Assembly (NCBI RefSeq): GCF_002554705.1
Contig: NZ_PDEP01000006.1
Span: forward strand, 124,001 to 188,000
Reading direction: 5' to 3'
Length of the DNA: 64,000 nt
Source: Longimonas halophila
GTDB lineage: Bacteria; Bacteroidota; Rhodothermia; Rhodothermales; Salinibacteraceae
Part shown: piece by piece, positions 9,428-17,292 of the stretch
How the letters are laid out: every line of letters starts with the position of its first letter
Position numbering within the stretch: the stretch's first letter is position 1
The notes under the pieces: generated by a model
Databases searched by the model: none
What the model was told of the DNA's origin: nothing
What the model saw: the letters and a program-made list of their open reading frames with translations, nothing else
Program-made: the position numbers and the translations under genes

Positions 9428-9442
9428 TCAAATTGAACGCCC

Positions 9443-10465
9443 ATGGACCGCCTGCGCGTAGTGCTCAACGAGGCAATAGAGCGCGGTATCATAACCCGTG
9501 CGCAGGCTAAGCAAGTCAAAGCGCTTGCTGCTGAGCAGAAACCGTCCGCCTCCGGTGCCAGTTCGCTGCGGCTTACGCATCTATTGTACTACCTGGGCGG
9601 ATGCATGGCCATTGGGGCTATGTCAGTCTTTATGACGCTGGGCTGGGAGGCGTTTGGCGCGTGGGGCTTGCTGAGTATTGCCGTTGCGTACGCCGCAATT
9701 AGTGCCGGACTCACCGAGGCGCTCTACCGCACCGGCTACCGCGTTCCAGCGGGCCTTACAGCCACCCTCACGGTGGTACTGGTGCCGCTGGCGGTGTACG
9801 GCGTGCAACTGCTTGCAGGCTGGTGGCCCGCCGAGACGGCACACCGCCCGTTCTTTGCCGGATTCGACAAGCGAGCACTCACGTTGCAAGGGGCTGCCCT
9901 TGGTACGGCTGGTGCGGCCTTTGTGCGTTACCGGCTTTCGTTCTTGATGCTTCCTCTCACGGTGCTGGGCTGGTACATTGGGATGAGTGGCGCCACGGTT
10001 GCAGTGGGGGCAGAGAACGCATCCGACGTGTTCTACCTGTGGACCTCAGCAGGGCTCGGAGCACTGATTGCAGCCGGCGCTGCTGCGCTCAGCGGGTACG
10101 GACGCAGCGCATTTGCTTTCTGGCCCTACATTGTGGGTGGACTCCTGTTGTGGGGGAGCCTTTCAATGCTTACGCTGCACGAGTCGCTTCCGCCCGCTGC
10201 CTACGCGGCATTGAACGCTGGGGCACTTTTGAGCGGAGCGGCCATGCAGCGCCATGTGTTTGTCATTACCGGAGCACTTGGTCTAACAGGCTACCTGGCG
10301 TATCTGGCCTACGATGTGTTTGCGGGGAGCATGTGGTTCCCGTTTGTGCTTGCGTGTCTGGGACTGGGCATCATTGCACTCGGCATTGCCTGGCAACGTC
10401 ACGCGGGTGCCGTACGTCAACGACTCCGTGACGCTGGAAAATGCCTCATAGGTGCGGGATCGTAG
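9443..10465 (+). CDS. Polytopic membrane protein, DUF2157-like
   Basis: This 340-residue protein begins with a short soluble helical region (residues 1-40, IERGIITRAQAKQVKALA) and then has about nine to ten hydrophobic segments to the C-terminus. The layout of a small cytoplasmic N-terminal helix pair followed by many membrane spans resembles DUF2157 proteins, whose function is unknown. No transporter signature or charged pore residues were recognised. It starts 15 bases after tyrS, so it is probably co-transcribed with it, and a strong terminator follows. Confidence 0.7.
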   Translation: MDRLRVVLNEAIERGIITRAQAKQVKALAAEQKPSASGASSLRLTHLLYYLGGCMAIGAMSVFMTLGWEAFGAWGLLSIAVAYAAISAGLTEALYRTGYRVPAGLTATLTVVLVPLAVYGVQLLAGWWPAETAHRPFFAGFDKRALTLQGAALGTAGAAFVRYRLSFLMLPLTVLGWYIGMSGATVAVGAENASDVFYLWTSAGLGALIAAGAAALSGYGRSAFAFWPYIVGGLLLWGSLSMLTLHESLPPAAYAALNAGALLSGAAMQRHVFVITGALGLTGYLAYLAYDVFAGSMWFPFVLACLGLGIIALGIAWQRHAGAVRQRLRDAGKCLIGAGS

Positions 10466-10513
10466 TTCAACGTTGCAGTACTCTGTGCTCCGCACGCCTG
10501 AAAAGCCCAGAAA

Positions 10514-10541
10514 ACCGGTTGGTATCAACCGGTCTTTTTTT
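10514..10541 (+). terminator. Rho-independent terminator after the tyrS-membrane protein genes
   Basis: A perfect 8-bp stem (ACCGGTTG / CAACCGGT) with a GTAT loop is followed directly by C and seven T. It lies about 50 bases after the membrane protein stop and 37 bases before the roadblock start, and so separates the two transcription units. Confidence 0.9.
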
Positions 10542-10577
10542 GTATCCTTGTGTTCCAATGAACATTTTTCCTTTGCT

Positions 10578-10961
10578 ATGGCTACCTCTGACGCGCTTCA
10601 CGATCTGCTGTACGAACTTAGCGATGCTGTTCCAGGACAGATTCATGGCAGTCTCATAGCCTCGCGTGACGGGCTGCTCATCACCGAAACCCTCAGCGAT
10701 AGCGAGGAAGCCGAACGCATTGCAGCAATGGTGGCTACCACACTTGGCGTAAGTCGACGCATGGCCCGTCGGCTCGGGGCCGGTGTGCTCAACGAAACCG
10801 CAATTTCAGCGACTGAACGGCGCATTCAGATGTATCTGATCGGAAGTGAGGGGGCACTTGCTGTCGTTACAGCCGCTGATGCAAATGTCGCCCTCATCAA
10901 TATTCAGGCACGGAAGGTCGTCAAATCCGCCGAGCCATTGCTGCGCGACACCAACCCGTAG
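10578..10961 (+). CDS. Roadblock/LC7 domain protein
   Basis: This 127-residue protein is a single roadblock/LC7 domain. It has an N-terminal helix (ALHDLLYELSDAV), the strand IHGSLIASRDGLLITETL, a long central helix (EEAERIAAMVATTLGVSRRMARRLG) and the strand pair RIQMYLIGSEGALAVVTA then ANVALINIQAR. In bacteria such proteins bind and regulate small GTPases of the MglA/CvnD kind (MglB in Myxococcus, CvnB in Streptomyces conservons). The next gene is such a GTPase, which supports a GTPase-regulator role. The start was taken at MATSDAL, after the terminator; the longer frame upstream crosses that terminator. Confidence 0.85.
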   Translation: MATSDALHDLLYELSDAVPGQIHGSLIASRDGLLITETLSDSEEAERIAAMVATTLGVSRRMARRLGAGVLNETAISATERRIQMYLIGSEGALAVVTAADANVALINIQARKVVKSAEPLLRDTNP

Positions 10962-11023
10962 CGCCTGTGGCGTACCACCTGTCGCATCGTTCGCTTCTCG
11001 TACCATGGACCATCAGGTTACAT

Positions 11024-11539
11024 ATGTTGCCTCTTAAAGTGCTAATTACAGGAGCCGTTGGTGCTGGAAAAACTACACTGGTATCCACGATTTCAGAGAT
11101 CGAGCCCCTTACGACCGATGTGGATAGTCAGGAAGCTATCGGGAAAAACCAGACCACTGTTGGGCTTGACTATGGACGCATGACACTGAAAGAGCGCTCG
11201 GTGCGGCTCTTTGGGACGCCGGGTCAGGAGCGCTTCGACTACATGTGGCAGATGCTCGGCGAAGGTGTTGACGGGATGATCGTGCTGGTGCATGCCGGAC
11301 ATGATACTGCTGAGACCGATACGGAGCATTTGCTGGATACTCTGCGCGCAAAGGAAGCTGCCGATGTGCCGTTCGTCGTGGGAATCACCCATAGCGATGA
11401 AGCAGGCACGCATCCCGAGGCGCTGCGCGAGGCGTCGTTTGCACAGCGTGCCGCTGCCGTGCTCACCGCCGATGTGCGTACGGAACGCGATGGACAGGCG
11501 CTCATCCACGCCCTGGTTGATGCATGGGGCATTCAATAG
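11024..11539 (+). CDS. Small GTPase, CvnD/MglA-like
   Basis: This is a 171-residue P-loop GTPase. The Walker A motif is GAVGAGKTT (residues 10-18), a TVGLDYG segment is in switch I, and FGTPGQERF (63-71) takes the place of the usual DxxGQ switch II. The Gly at the Asp position and the following DYMWQML match the CvnD-type GTPases of actinobacterial conservons. The G4 region reads VGITHSDE rather than NKxD, so guanine specificity needs testing. The protein most likely acts as a switch controlled by the adjacent roadblock protein and read by, or feeding into, the adjacent kinase. A membrane or polarity role, as for MglA, is inference. Confidence 0.85.
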   Translation: MLPLKVLITGAVGAGKTTLVSTISEIEPLTTDVDSQEAIGKNQTTVGLDYGRMTLKERSVRLFGTPGQERFDYMWQMLGEGVDGMIVLVHAGHDTAETDTEHLLDTLRAKEAADVPFVVGITHSDEAGTHPEALREASFAQRAAAVLTADVRTERDGQALIHALVDAWGIQ

Positions 11540-11566
11540 CTGATTCGTTGCCTGCTTTCTGTACGG

Positions 11567-14341
11567 ATGTCTGCCAGCTCGCCCTCCTCTACCCTTCTAC
11601 CCGCAGACCTAACGCTCGATGTGCTGTGGCGGCACGAAGCGGTGGCGCCATTGGGCGACGAAGCGCTTACGCGCATTGCACGCATGGCCGCAGAGCTGTG
11701 TGGAAACGCATACGTGCGTATCAGTCTGGTCAAGAGAGATGCACTGGCCCCTGTTGCCCGCGCAGGTTCGGCGCCGTCTGGCGTGGTTGCGCCTCCGAGT
11801 GCTCTACCTATCACGCAACAGGTATTGGCACCGCCATACCGGCCCGTTGCAGTAACGACAATTACTCGGGCTACCATGGATGCCACGAGTACCTCAGAAA
11901 CGGCCCGCTGGCGCCACGCTGCAGCCCCCATCGCATCTTCCAATGAAGTCCCCCCGCTGGGCGTTATTGAAGCGATGGTGCCCGTCTCCAAGAACAATCC
12001 GTCGACTTCCCGTTCCGCTGCAGCCTCCAGCAGTGCCGCGCGCGAGCGGCGCCTGTCTATGCAGTTGGACGACTGCGCTGCGCTTGTTGTAACCGAACTG
12101 CAGCATCGCTACAATGCGCTTCGCTATACGCAAACCGAGGAGCACCTGCAGCAGGTTGCGGCAAACCTCAACAGCGGACTCTATCGAAGCACACCCGAAG
12201 ATGGCATTATCTACGCCAATCAGGCATTTGTCGACCTCTTCGGCTACGATACCCTCGACGAGATCCTGGCCCTTCCAGCAGCGGCGCTTTATGCCACCCC
12301 TGCAGAGCAAGAGCACCTGCTACGTGCAGAGCAGGCAGGCAACGGACTGAATCAGTTCCGAGTGGAGTTGCGCCGTCGCGATGGGACGACCTTCACCGCT
12401 CACATCAGCAGTACAATCAAACGGGATGCGGAAGGAGACGTGCGCTACTACGACGGGGTCGTGAGCGATGTCACCAAGCAGCAGGCGACCGAGCAAGCAC
12501 TACGGCGCCAGGAGGAGTTGTTTCGCATCCTGGCCGAGAATGCACAACCTGTTGTGTTTGTGCTGGATGCCGACGGCACAATCCTCCTTGCCGAGGGGCG
12601 CGACCGCGTTGTTATCGGGCTCGACCCTGATCGCGCGGTTGGCACTTCAATCTTCGAGCGCTATGCGGACTTCCCGAAGTTGCTTCGTGGTTTGAAGCGG
12701 GTGCTGAATGGCGAGGAGGTGCGCGACACGCTTCACATCAACGAGTATGTGTTCGACGTGTGGTATTCGCCGCTGTATAACGATGGGGACACGGTAGTCG
12801 GATGCGTAGGTATGGCTGCCAATGTAACCGAGCATCGCGCAGCTAAAGAGGCCCGCCTGCGCAGCGCCGAACGGTGGGAGCGTCTCGTGGAAGCCCACCC
12901 CGATCCGATTGTGGTAAGTACTCAGGGGCGCATTCGGTACATCAATCCGGCAGGGGTACAAGTGCTTGGCGCGTCTCATGCAGACCAACTCATTGGGAGC
13001 GAACTGTTCGAGTTTGTGGTTGATGACGAAAAGCGCACGCGGGCCGCTGAGCAACTTCGCCGGGTCTACAAAGGCACCAGTTCCTCCTTGCCCACTGAGT
13101 ACGTGATTCAGTGGAAAGATCAGGCACCTCGCACGGTTGAGGTACGGTCGGTGCCTATCACGTACAATAACGAGGCGGCTGCGCAGACGATCGTACGCGA
13201 CATCACGCGCCGACGCGAGGTTGAGCAGACGCTCCGGGCCGAGCGGGACCTGCTGGAGCGCATTTTCAACACGAGCGCTGCCGCTATCACCGTCGCCGAT
13301 GCGAGTGGTACGATTGTAGAGGCGAACGAGCGGGCCGAAGAGGTATTGGGGCTCTCTGTTTGTACGCTGCGAGGACGCAGGTACAACGCTCCTGCGTGGC
13401 AGATCGAATCAGTCAGTGGAGAGCTCTTTCCCGAAAATCGATTGCCATTTCGCCGCATCAAGGCCGAGGGCGAGCCCATCTATGATGTGCAGCATGCCCT
13501 GCGTTGGCCGGATGGCACGCGGCGGGTGGTGTCCATCAACGGGGCGCCCCTGCGCGATAAAGATGGAGAATTTGCGGGCGGTGTGTTCACGGTCACCGAC
13601 ATCACCGATCGTGTAGAGGCAGAGCAGGAGCTGCGTACCGCCAAACGTGAGGCCGAGTCGGCAGCGCGTCTCAAAACGGCGATGCTGGCCAATATGAGTC
13701 ATGAGGTGCGCACGCCGCTCACCTCCATCATGGGGTTCGCAGAGATTCTGACTGAAGAGACCACTGGCCAGCCTCGGCGCTTTGCTGATCTCATTACAAA
13801 AAGCGCAGATCGCCTGCTTACCACGCTCGACTCGGTGTTACGCCTTGCCAAGCTCGAAGCCGGGACCGAGGTTCTTTCCCTCGAAGTCGTGAAAGTGAAG
13901 GAGCTTGTGGAAAACATCGTGCAGGAAAAGAAGCAGCAAGCGTCCCAAAAAGATATCGCCCTTCAGCTTACATGCTACGCGCCAGCAGTGCATGCACACG
14001 GCGGACGTGGAGCAATGCAGCGTGTCGTGTATAATCTGCTGAGTAACGCGATTAAGTTTACCACGCATGGAGGCATCGTTGACATCCATCTTGCCCAGGG
14101 GCCGAAGGCTGTGCTGCTTGAGGTGACGGACACGGGTATCGGCATGACACAAGACTTTCAGGCACGCATGTTCAAAGCGTTTACCCAGGAGTCGGAGGGG
14201 CTTGCGCGTGAGCATGAAGGTAGCGGGCTTGGCCTCGCCATTGTGCGCGAGCTTGTGGACCTCATGGAGGGAGCCATTGAGGTCGAGTCAACCCGTGGGC
14301 AGGGTACGCGCATCGCGGTGTTTCTACCGCGTGCATTGTAG
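11567..14341 (+). CDS. Multi-PAS sensor histidine kinase
   Basis: This is a 924-residue hybrid-free histidine kinase with no membrane segment, so it is probably cytoplasmic. About residues 20-170 look like a degenerate GAF domain. Four PAS domains follow at about 196-305, 316-425, 436-550 and 561-690. The HisKA helix has the phospho-acceptor His at residue 712 (NMSHEVRTPL). The HATPase domain (about 810-922) has the N box NLLSNAIKF, the G1 box DTGIGMTQ and the G2 box EGSGLGLAIV. It starts 27 bases after the GTPase gene. No receiver domain is attached; the nearest response regulator is at about 20.5 kb on the other strand and need not be its partner. Conservons also pair a histidine kinase with a roadblock protein and a GTPase. 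Confidence 0.92.
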   Translation: MSASSPSSTLLPADLTLDVLWRHEAVAPLGDEALTRIARMAAELCGNAYVRISLVKRDALAPVARAGSAPSGVVAPPSALPITQQVLAPPYRPVAVTTITRATMDATSTSETARWRHAAAPIASSNEVPPLGVIEAMVPVSKNNPSTSRSAAASSSAARERRLSMQLDDCAALVVTELQHRYNALRYTQTEEHLQQVAANLNSGLYRSTPEDGIIYANQAFVDLFGYDTLDEILALPAAALYATPAEQEHLLRAEQAGNGLNQFRVELRRRDGTTFTAHISSTIKRDAEGDVRYYDGVVSDVTKQQATEQALRRQEELFRILAENAQPVVFVLDADGTILLAEGRDRVVIGLDPDRAVGTSIFERYADFPKLLRGLKRVLNGEEVRDTLHINEYVFDVWYSPLYNDGDTVVGCVGMAANVTEHRAAKEARLRSAERWERLVEAHPDPIVVSTQGRIRYINPAGVQVLGASHADQLIGSELFEFVVDDEKRTRAAEQLRRVYKGTSSSLPTEYVIQWKDQAPRTVEVRSVPITYNNEAAAQTIVRDITRRREVEQTLRAERDLLERIFNTSAAAITVADASGTIVEANERAEEVLGLSVCTLRGRRYNAPAWQIESVSGELFPENRLPFRRIKAEGEPIYDVQHALRWPDGTRRVVSINGAPLRDKDGEFAGGVFTVTDITDRVEAEQELRTAKREAESAARLKTAMLANMSHEVRTPLTSIMGFAEILTEETTGQPRRFADLITKSADRLLTTLDSVLRLAKLEAGTEVLSLEVVKVKELVENIVQEKKQQASQKDIALQLTCYAPAVHAHGGRGAMQRVVYNLLSNAIKFTTHGGIVDIHLAQGPKAVLLEVTDTGIGMTQDFQARMFKAFTQESEGLAREHEGSGLGLAIVRELVDLMEGAIEVESTRGQGTRIAVFLPRAL

Positions 14342-14365
14342 GAGAGGGGGGCGCTTGCTCCCGAG

Positions 14366-14974
14366 TCAGCTCGAGACCGCATCTGCCGGAGAGGGGGCTA
14401 CGGGGGGAAGCGGATGCCCTGCCACGTCGTGCAGCCAGCGGCTGTATCCCATCGACGTATCATGCGAGAAGGGCAGATCGGGGACCTGGGCCATCCACAT
14501 GTACTTGGCGTGGCCGAGCGCATCCTGCAGAGGCTGGGTGGGCGACTCCGATTCTGCCTCAATGCATACGCTCCACCCTGCTTCGCCACAGGCCTCCACC
14601 CGCGTCAGCTCAATTTTGACGACGATGTCGTTGGGCAGATCACGTTCGATTTGCTGACGCGTCTTGTGTACGGGGACCCACAGATTGTCGTCGCGTTCAG
14701 GAGGGGCATCACCGGTACCAAAGCTCCACTTGTGCCAGCACTCCTGCCAGCCCCCGAAGCCCGTAGGGGTGTGAGCACGTGCAGGGGGACGCGTGCGGCG
14801 CTTGGTTTGAATCTTGCCGCTGCGCCACTTTACGTTGCAGGCGGGCGACTCGGTGAGCAGGTACATGTCGTTCCGCTCCTTGGTCGAAGCGTTGCCCAGC
14901 GTGTCGAACCAGTCCTGGGCGGCATCGGGAGGGGCTGCGTCGATGAACCAGCGAAGTTCCAGCGTGCGATCCAT
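14366..14974 (-). CDS. Uncharacterised protein, possibly CYTH-like, downstream of ppk1
   Basis: This 202-residue protein was not firmly recognised. It begins LELRWFIDAAPPDAAQDWF, then has DMYLLTESPACNVKWRSGKIQTKRR, GGWQECWHKWSFGTG, and a WVPVHKTRQQIER segment. This alternation of charged strands (LEL, NVKWR, IQTKRR, VHKTR, IELTRVEA) resembles beta-rich proteins of the CYTH/triphosphate-tunnel type and an uncharacterised family I recall from cyanobacteria, but the diagnostic ExExK motif is not present. It starts 41 bases after the polyphosphate kinase stop on the same strand, so a polyphosphate-linked role is possible. The start MDRTLEL was chosen; the frame is open for 30 more codons upstream. 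Confidence 0.55.
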   Translation of the reverse strand: MDRTLELRWFIDAAPPDAAQDWFDTLGNASTKERNDMYLLTESPACNVKWRSGKIQTKRRTRPPARAHTPTGFGGWQECWHKWSFGTGDAPPERDDNLWVPVHKTRQQIERDLPNDIVVKIELTRVEACGEAGWSVCIEAESESPTQPLQDALGHAKYMWMAQVPDLPFSHDTSMGYSRWLHDVAGHPLPPVAPSPADAVSS

Positions 14975-15015
14975 AAGAGCAAAGGAACAGGGATCAAGAA
15001 AGAGAAAGGACGGTG

Positions 15016-17223
15016 CTACGCGCCGGATGAGGTGCGCTGTGTAGCATCGTGCATCAGGCGCCACTGCAGAGCCGAGGCCTTGCGCGGTGTGTCAGGCGGA
15101 GGCGTGCGCTGCACGTAGCGTCCATCAGCGTGCAACTCCCACGCAGCATACTGATCGCTACAGGCATAATCAAGAATGCGGGTGGTGCGCTCGCGCAGCG
15201 CCTCGTCGTGAATCTCGACAATGGCTTCTACGCGCCGATTCAGGTTACGGCTCATCCAGTCGGCGCTGCCCATGAAGATGCGCGGGCTGCCGTTATTGCC
15301 GAAGTAGTAGATGCGCGTGTGCTCCAGAAAGCGATCCAGAATACTGATCACACGAATGTTCTCGCTAATGCCGTCGAGATCCGGCCGCAGACGGCAGTGT
15401 CCTCGTACAATCAGATCGATGGAGACGCCCGCTTGTGAAGCCGCATAGAGCTTGCTGATCATGTCGGCATCGTTCAGCGCATTCATCTTGGCGACGATGC
15501 GCCCAGTGCCATGCTCCTGCTGATGCGCAATTTCCTGGTCGATGAGCGCTTCAAAGCGGCGCCGCATGGTGTGCGGTGCTATCAGCAGTTCGTTATACGA
15601 CTGCTCGGGAGCGTATCCGGTAAGATAGTGGAACAGGTTCATCACGTCTTCGCCAAGGGCCGGGGCGCACGTAAACAGGCCCAGATCGGTGTAGGCACGA
15701 GCCGTTTTTGCGTTGTAGTTGCCCGTGCCAATGTGACAATAGAGGCGCAACGCTTCGCCTTCTTCACGCACGACCAGCGTAACCTTGGTGTGCGTTTTGA
15801 GTCCGACCAGGCCATACGCTACGTGCACGCCCGATTCTTCGAGCGTACGCCCCCACTCAATGTTGTTGGCCTCGTCGAAGCGCGCTTTTACCTCCACGAG
15901 CACGGCCACCTGCTTGCCCTGTTCGGCAGCGCGTACCAGCGAGGCTACAATCGGCGAGTCGTCGGAGGTGCGATAGAGCGTCTGTTTGATCGCCAGCACA
16001 TTGGGGTCGTCGGCGGCTTCTTCGACGAAGCGCTGCACGCTTGCATCGAACGACTCGTACGGGTGATGCACGAGTACATCCGCCTCCCGAATAATGTCGA
16101 ATATGTCGTCGTTTCCCGAGGAGTTGTCATCCTGAAGCAGCGATGGGCGCTGGGCCGGGGTGTGCAGGCGCGGCGGCGTAACGGGCGTCCACGTCGGATA
16201 ATGATGCGCAGGAGCGTCTATGCTGCTCAGAGCCATCAGATCGGTGTGGCCGAGCAGGGCGGGCGCGGTGTAGAGGGCGTCGTCGCTCAGCGAAAGCTCG
16301 CTCGCTAAGAACGAGCGCATCGCCTCGGGCATGTCGGTCTGTACCTCCAGCCGTACGACGGGAGCAAAGCGGCGCTCGCGCAGCTCTTCGGAGATGAGTT
16401 TGAGCAGGTCGTTGGCCTCCTCTTCGTCGCGGCGGATGTCGGCGTTGCGCGTCACGCGAAAGGCGTGCACGCCTTGCACCTGCATGCCCTTGAAGAGCGC
16501 ATCGGCGTTGTGGGCAATGACCTGCTCCAGCGGCACGTAATGATGCGGCGTCGGCAACTCGACCCAGCGCGGCTGATTATCGGGCACCTTCAGGCGCGCA
16601 AAGCGGTCCTCGCCCGTAGCCGGATGAAGCAGGCGCACGGCCAGCGACAGGCTCAGGTTCGACAAGAACGGAAAGGGGTGCCCGGGGTCTACCGCGAGTG
16701 GCGTAAGGACCGGAAACACATGCTCTTCGAAGTAGGCATCGGCATGTGCCTGTTCCGTGTCGGTAAGGTCGTCGTAGTCGTGTACATGCACGCCAGCCTC
16801 GGTGCGCAAGAGCGGGCGCAGTGTGTCCTCCCAGCAGTGCGCCAGTGCGTCGTACAGGCGCCGCGCTGCGGTGTGCACCAGCGCCAGTTGCTCGGTGGGT
16901 GTGCGTCCGTCGGTCGAGAGCGAGGACACCCCTGCAGCCTGCTGCCGCTTGAGACCGCCCACGCGCTTGCGGAAAAACTCGTCGAGGTTGCTGCCGGTGA
17001 TGGCACAGAAGAACACGCGCTCCAGCAGGGGGATGCGCTCATCGAGCGCCTGGTGCAGCACGCGCTGATGAAAGTCGAGCGTGCTTAGCTCGCGGTTAAA
17101 AAAGAGCGCGGGATCGTCGAGAGACGTGTCGGGCGAAACCGCACGCGGGGCCACCGACGGCGGAAACGTGCGGGCGTCGGTCTGGTCCGTCTGAGGTGCG
17201 GTGTTCATAAGCCGTGAGTTCAC
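15016..17223 (-). CDS. ppk1: Polyphosphate kinase 1
   Basis: PPK1 reversibly makes inorganic polyphosphate from ATP. The protein is 735 residues, near the family's normal 690-740. After a 40-residue variable N-terminus come the N domain (FFNRELSTLDFHQRVL, SNLDEFFRKRVGGLK), the head domain, and the two PLD-like catalytic domains. The phospho-acceptor His is residue 478 in GLKTHTK, and the GTGNYNAKTARAYTDLG motif follows. Near the end are LIVRGHCRLRPDLDG and the IYYFGNNGSPRIFMGSADWMSRNLNRRVE segment. The first Met or the Met at codon 6 could be the start. The gene diverges from the protease-barrel gene. Confidence 0.97.
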   Translation of the reverse strand: MNSRLMNTAPQTDQTDARTFPPSVAPRAVSPDTSLDDPALFFNRELSTLDFHQRVLHQALDERIPLLERVFFCAITGSNLDEFFRKRVGGLKRQQAAGVSSLSTDGRTPTEQLALVHTAARRLYDALAHCWEDTLRPLLRTEAGVHVHDYDDLTDTEQAHADAYFEEHVFPVLTPLAVDPGHPFPFLSNLSLSLAVRLLHPATGEDRFARLKVPDNQPRWVELPTPHHYVPLEQVIAHNADALFKGMQVQGVHAFRVTRNADIRRDEEEANDLLKLISEELRERRFAPVVRLEVQTDMPEAMRSFLASELSLSDDALYTAPALLGHTDLMALSSIDAPAHHYPTWTPVTPPRLHTPAQRPSLLQDDNSSGNDDIFDIIREADVLVHHPYESFDASVQRFVEEAADDPNVLAIKQTLYRTSDDSPIVASLVRAAEQGKQVAVLVEVKARFDEANNIEWGRTLEESGVHVAYGLVGLKTHTKVTLVVREEGEALRLYCHIGTGNYNAKTARAYTDLGLFTCAPALGEDVMNLFHYLTGYAPEQSYNELLIAPHTMRRRFEALIDQEIAHQQEHGTGRIVAKMNALNDADMISKLYAASQAGVSIDLIVRGHCRLRPDLDGISENIRVISILDRFLEHTRIYYFGNNGSPRIFMGSADWMSRNLNRRVEAIVEIHDEALRERTTRILDYACSDQYAAWELHADGRYVQRTPPPDTPRKASALQWRLMHDATQRTSSGA

Positions 17224-17292
17224 ATTGGGAGACGCAGTTTGTATCTTGTTGTATGAGATAAAGCGGCTCGTTTGTCAGCAAGGTTCCTTTTA

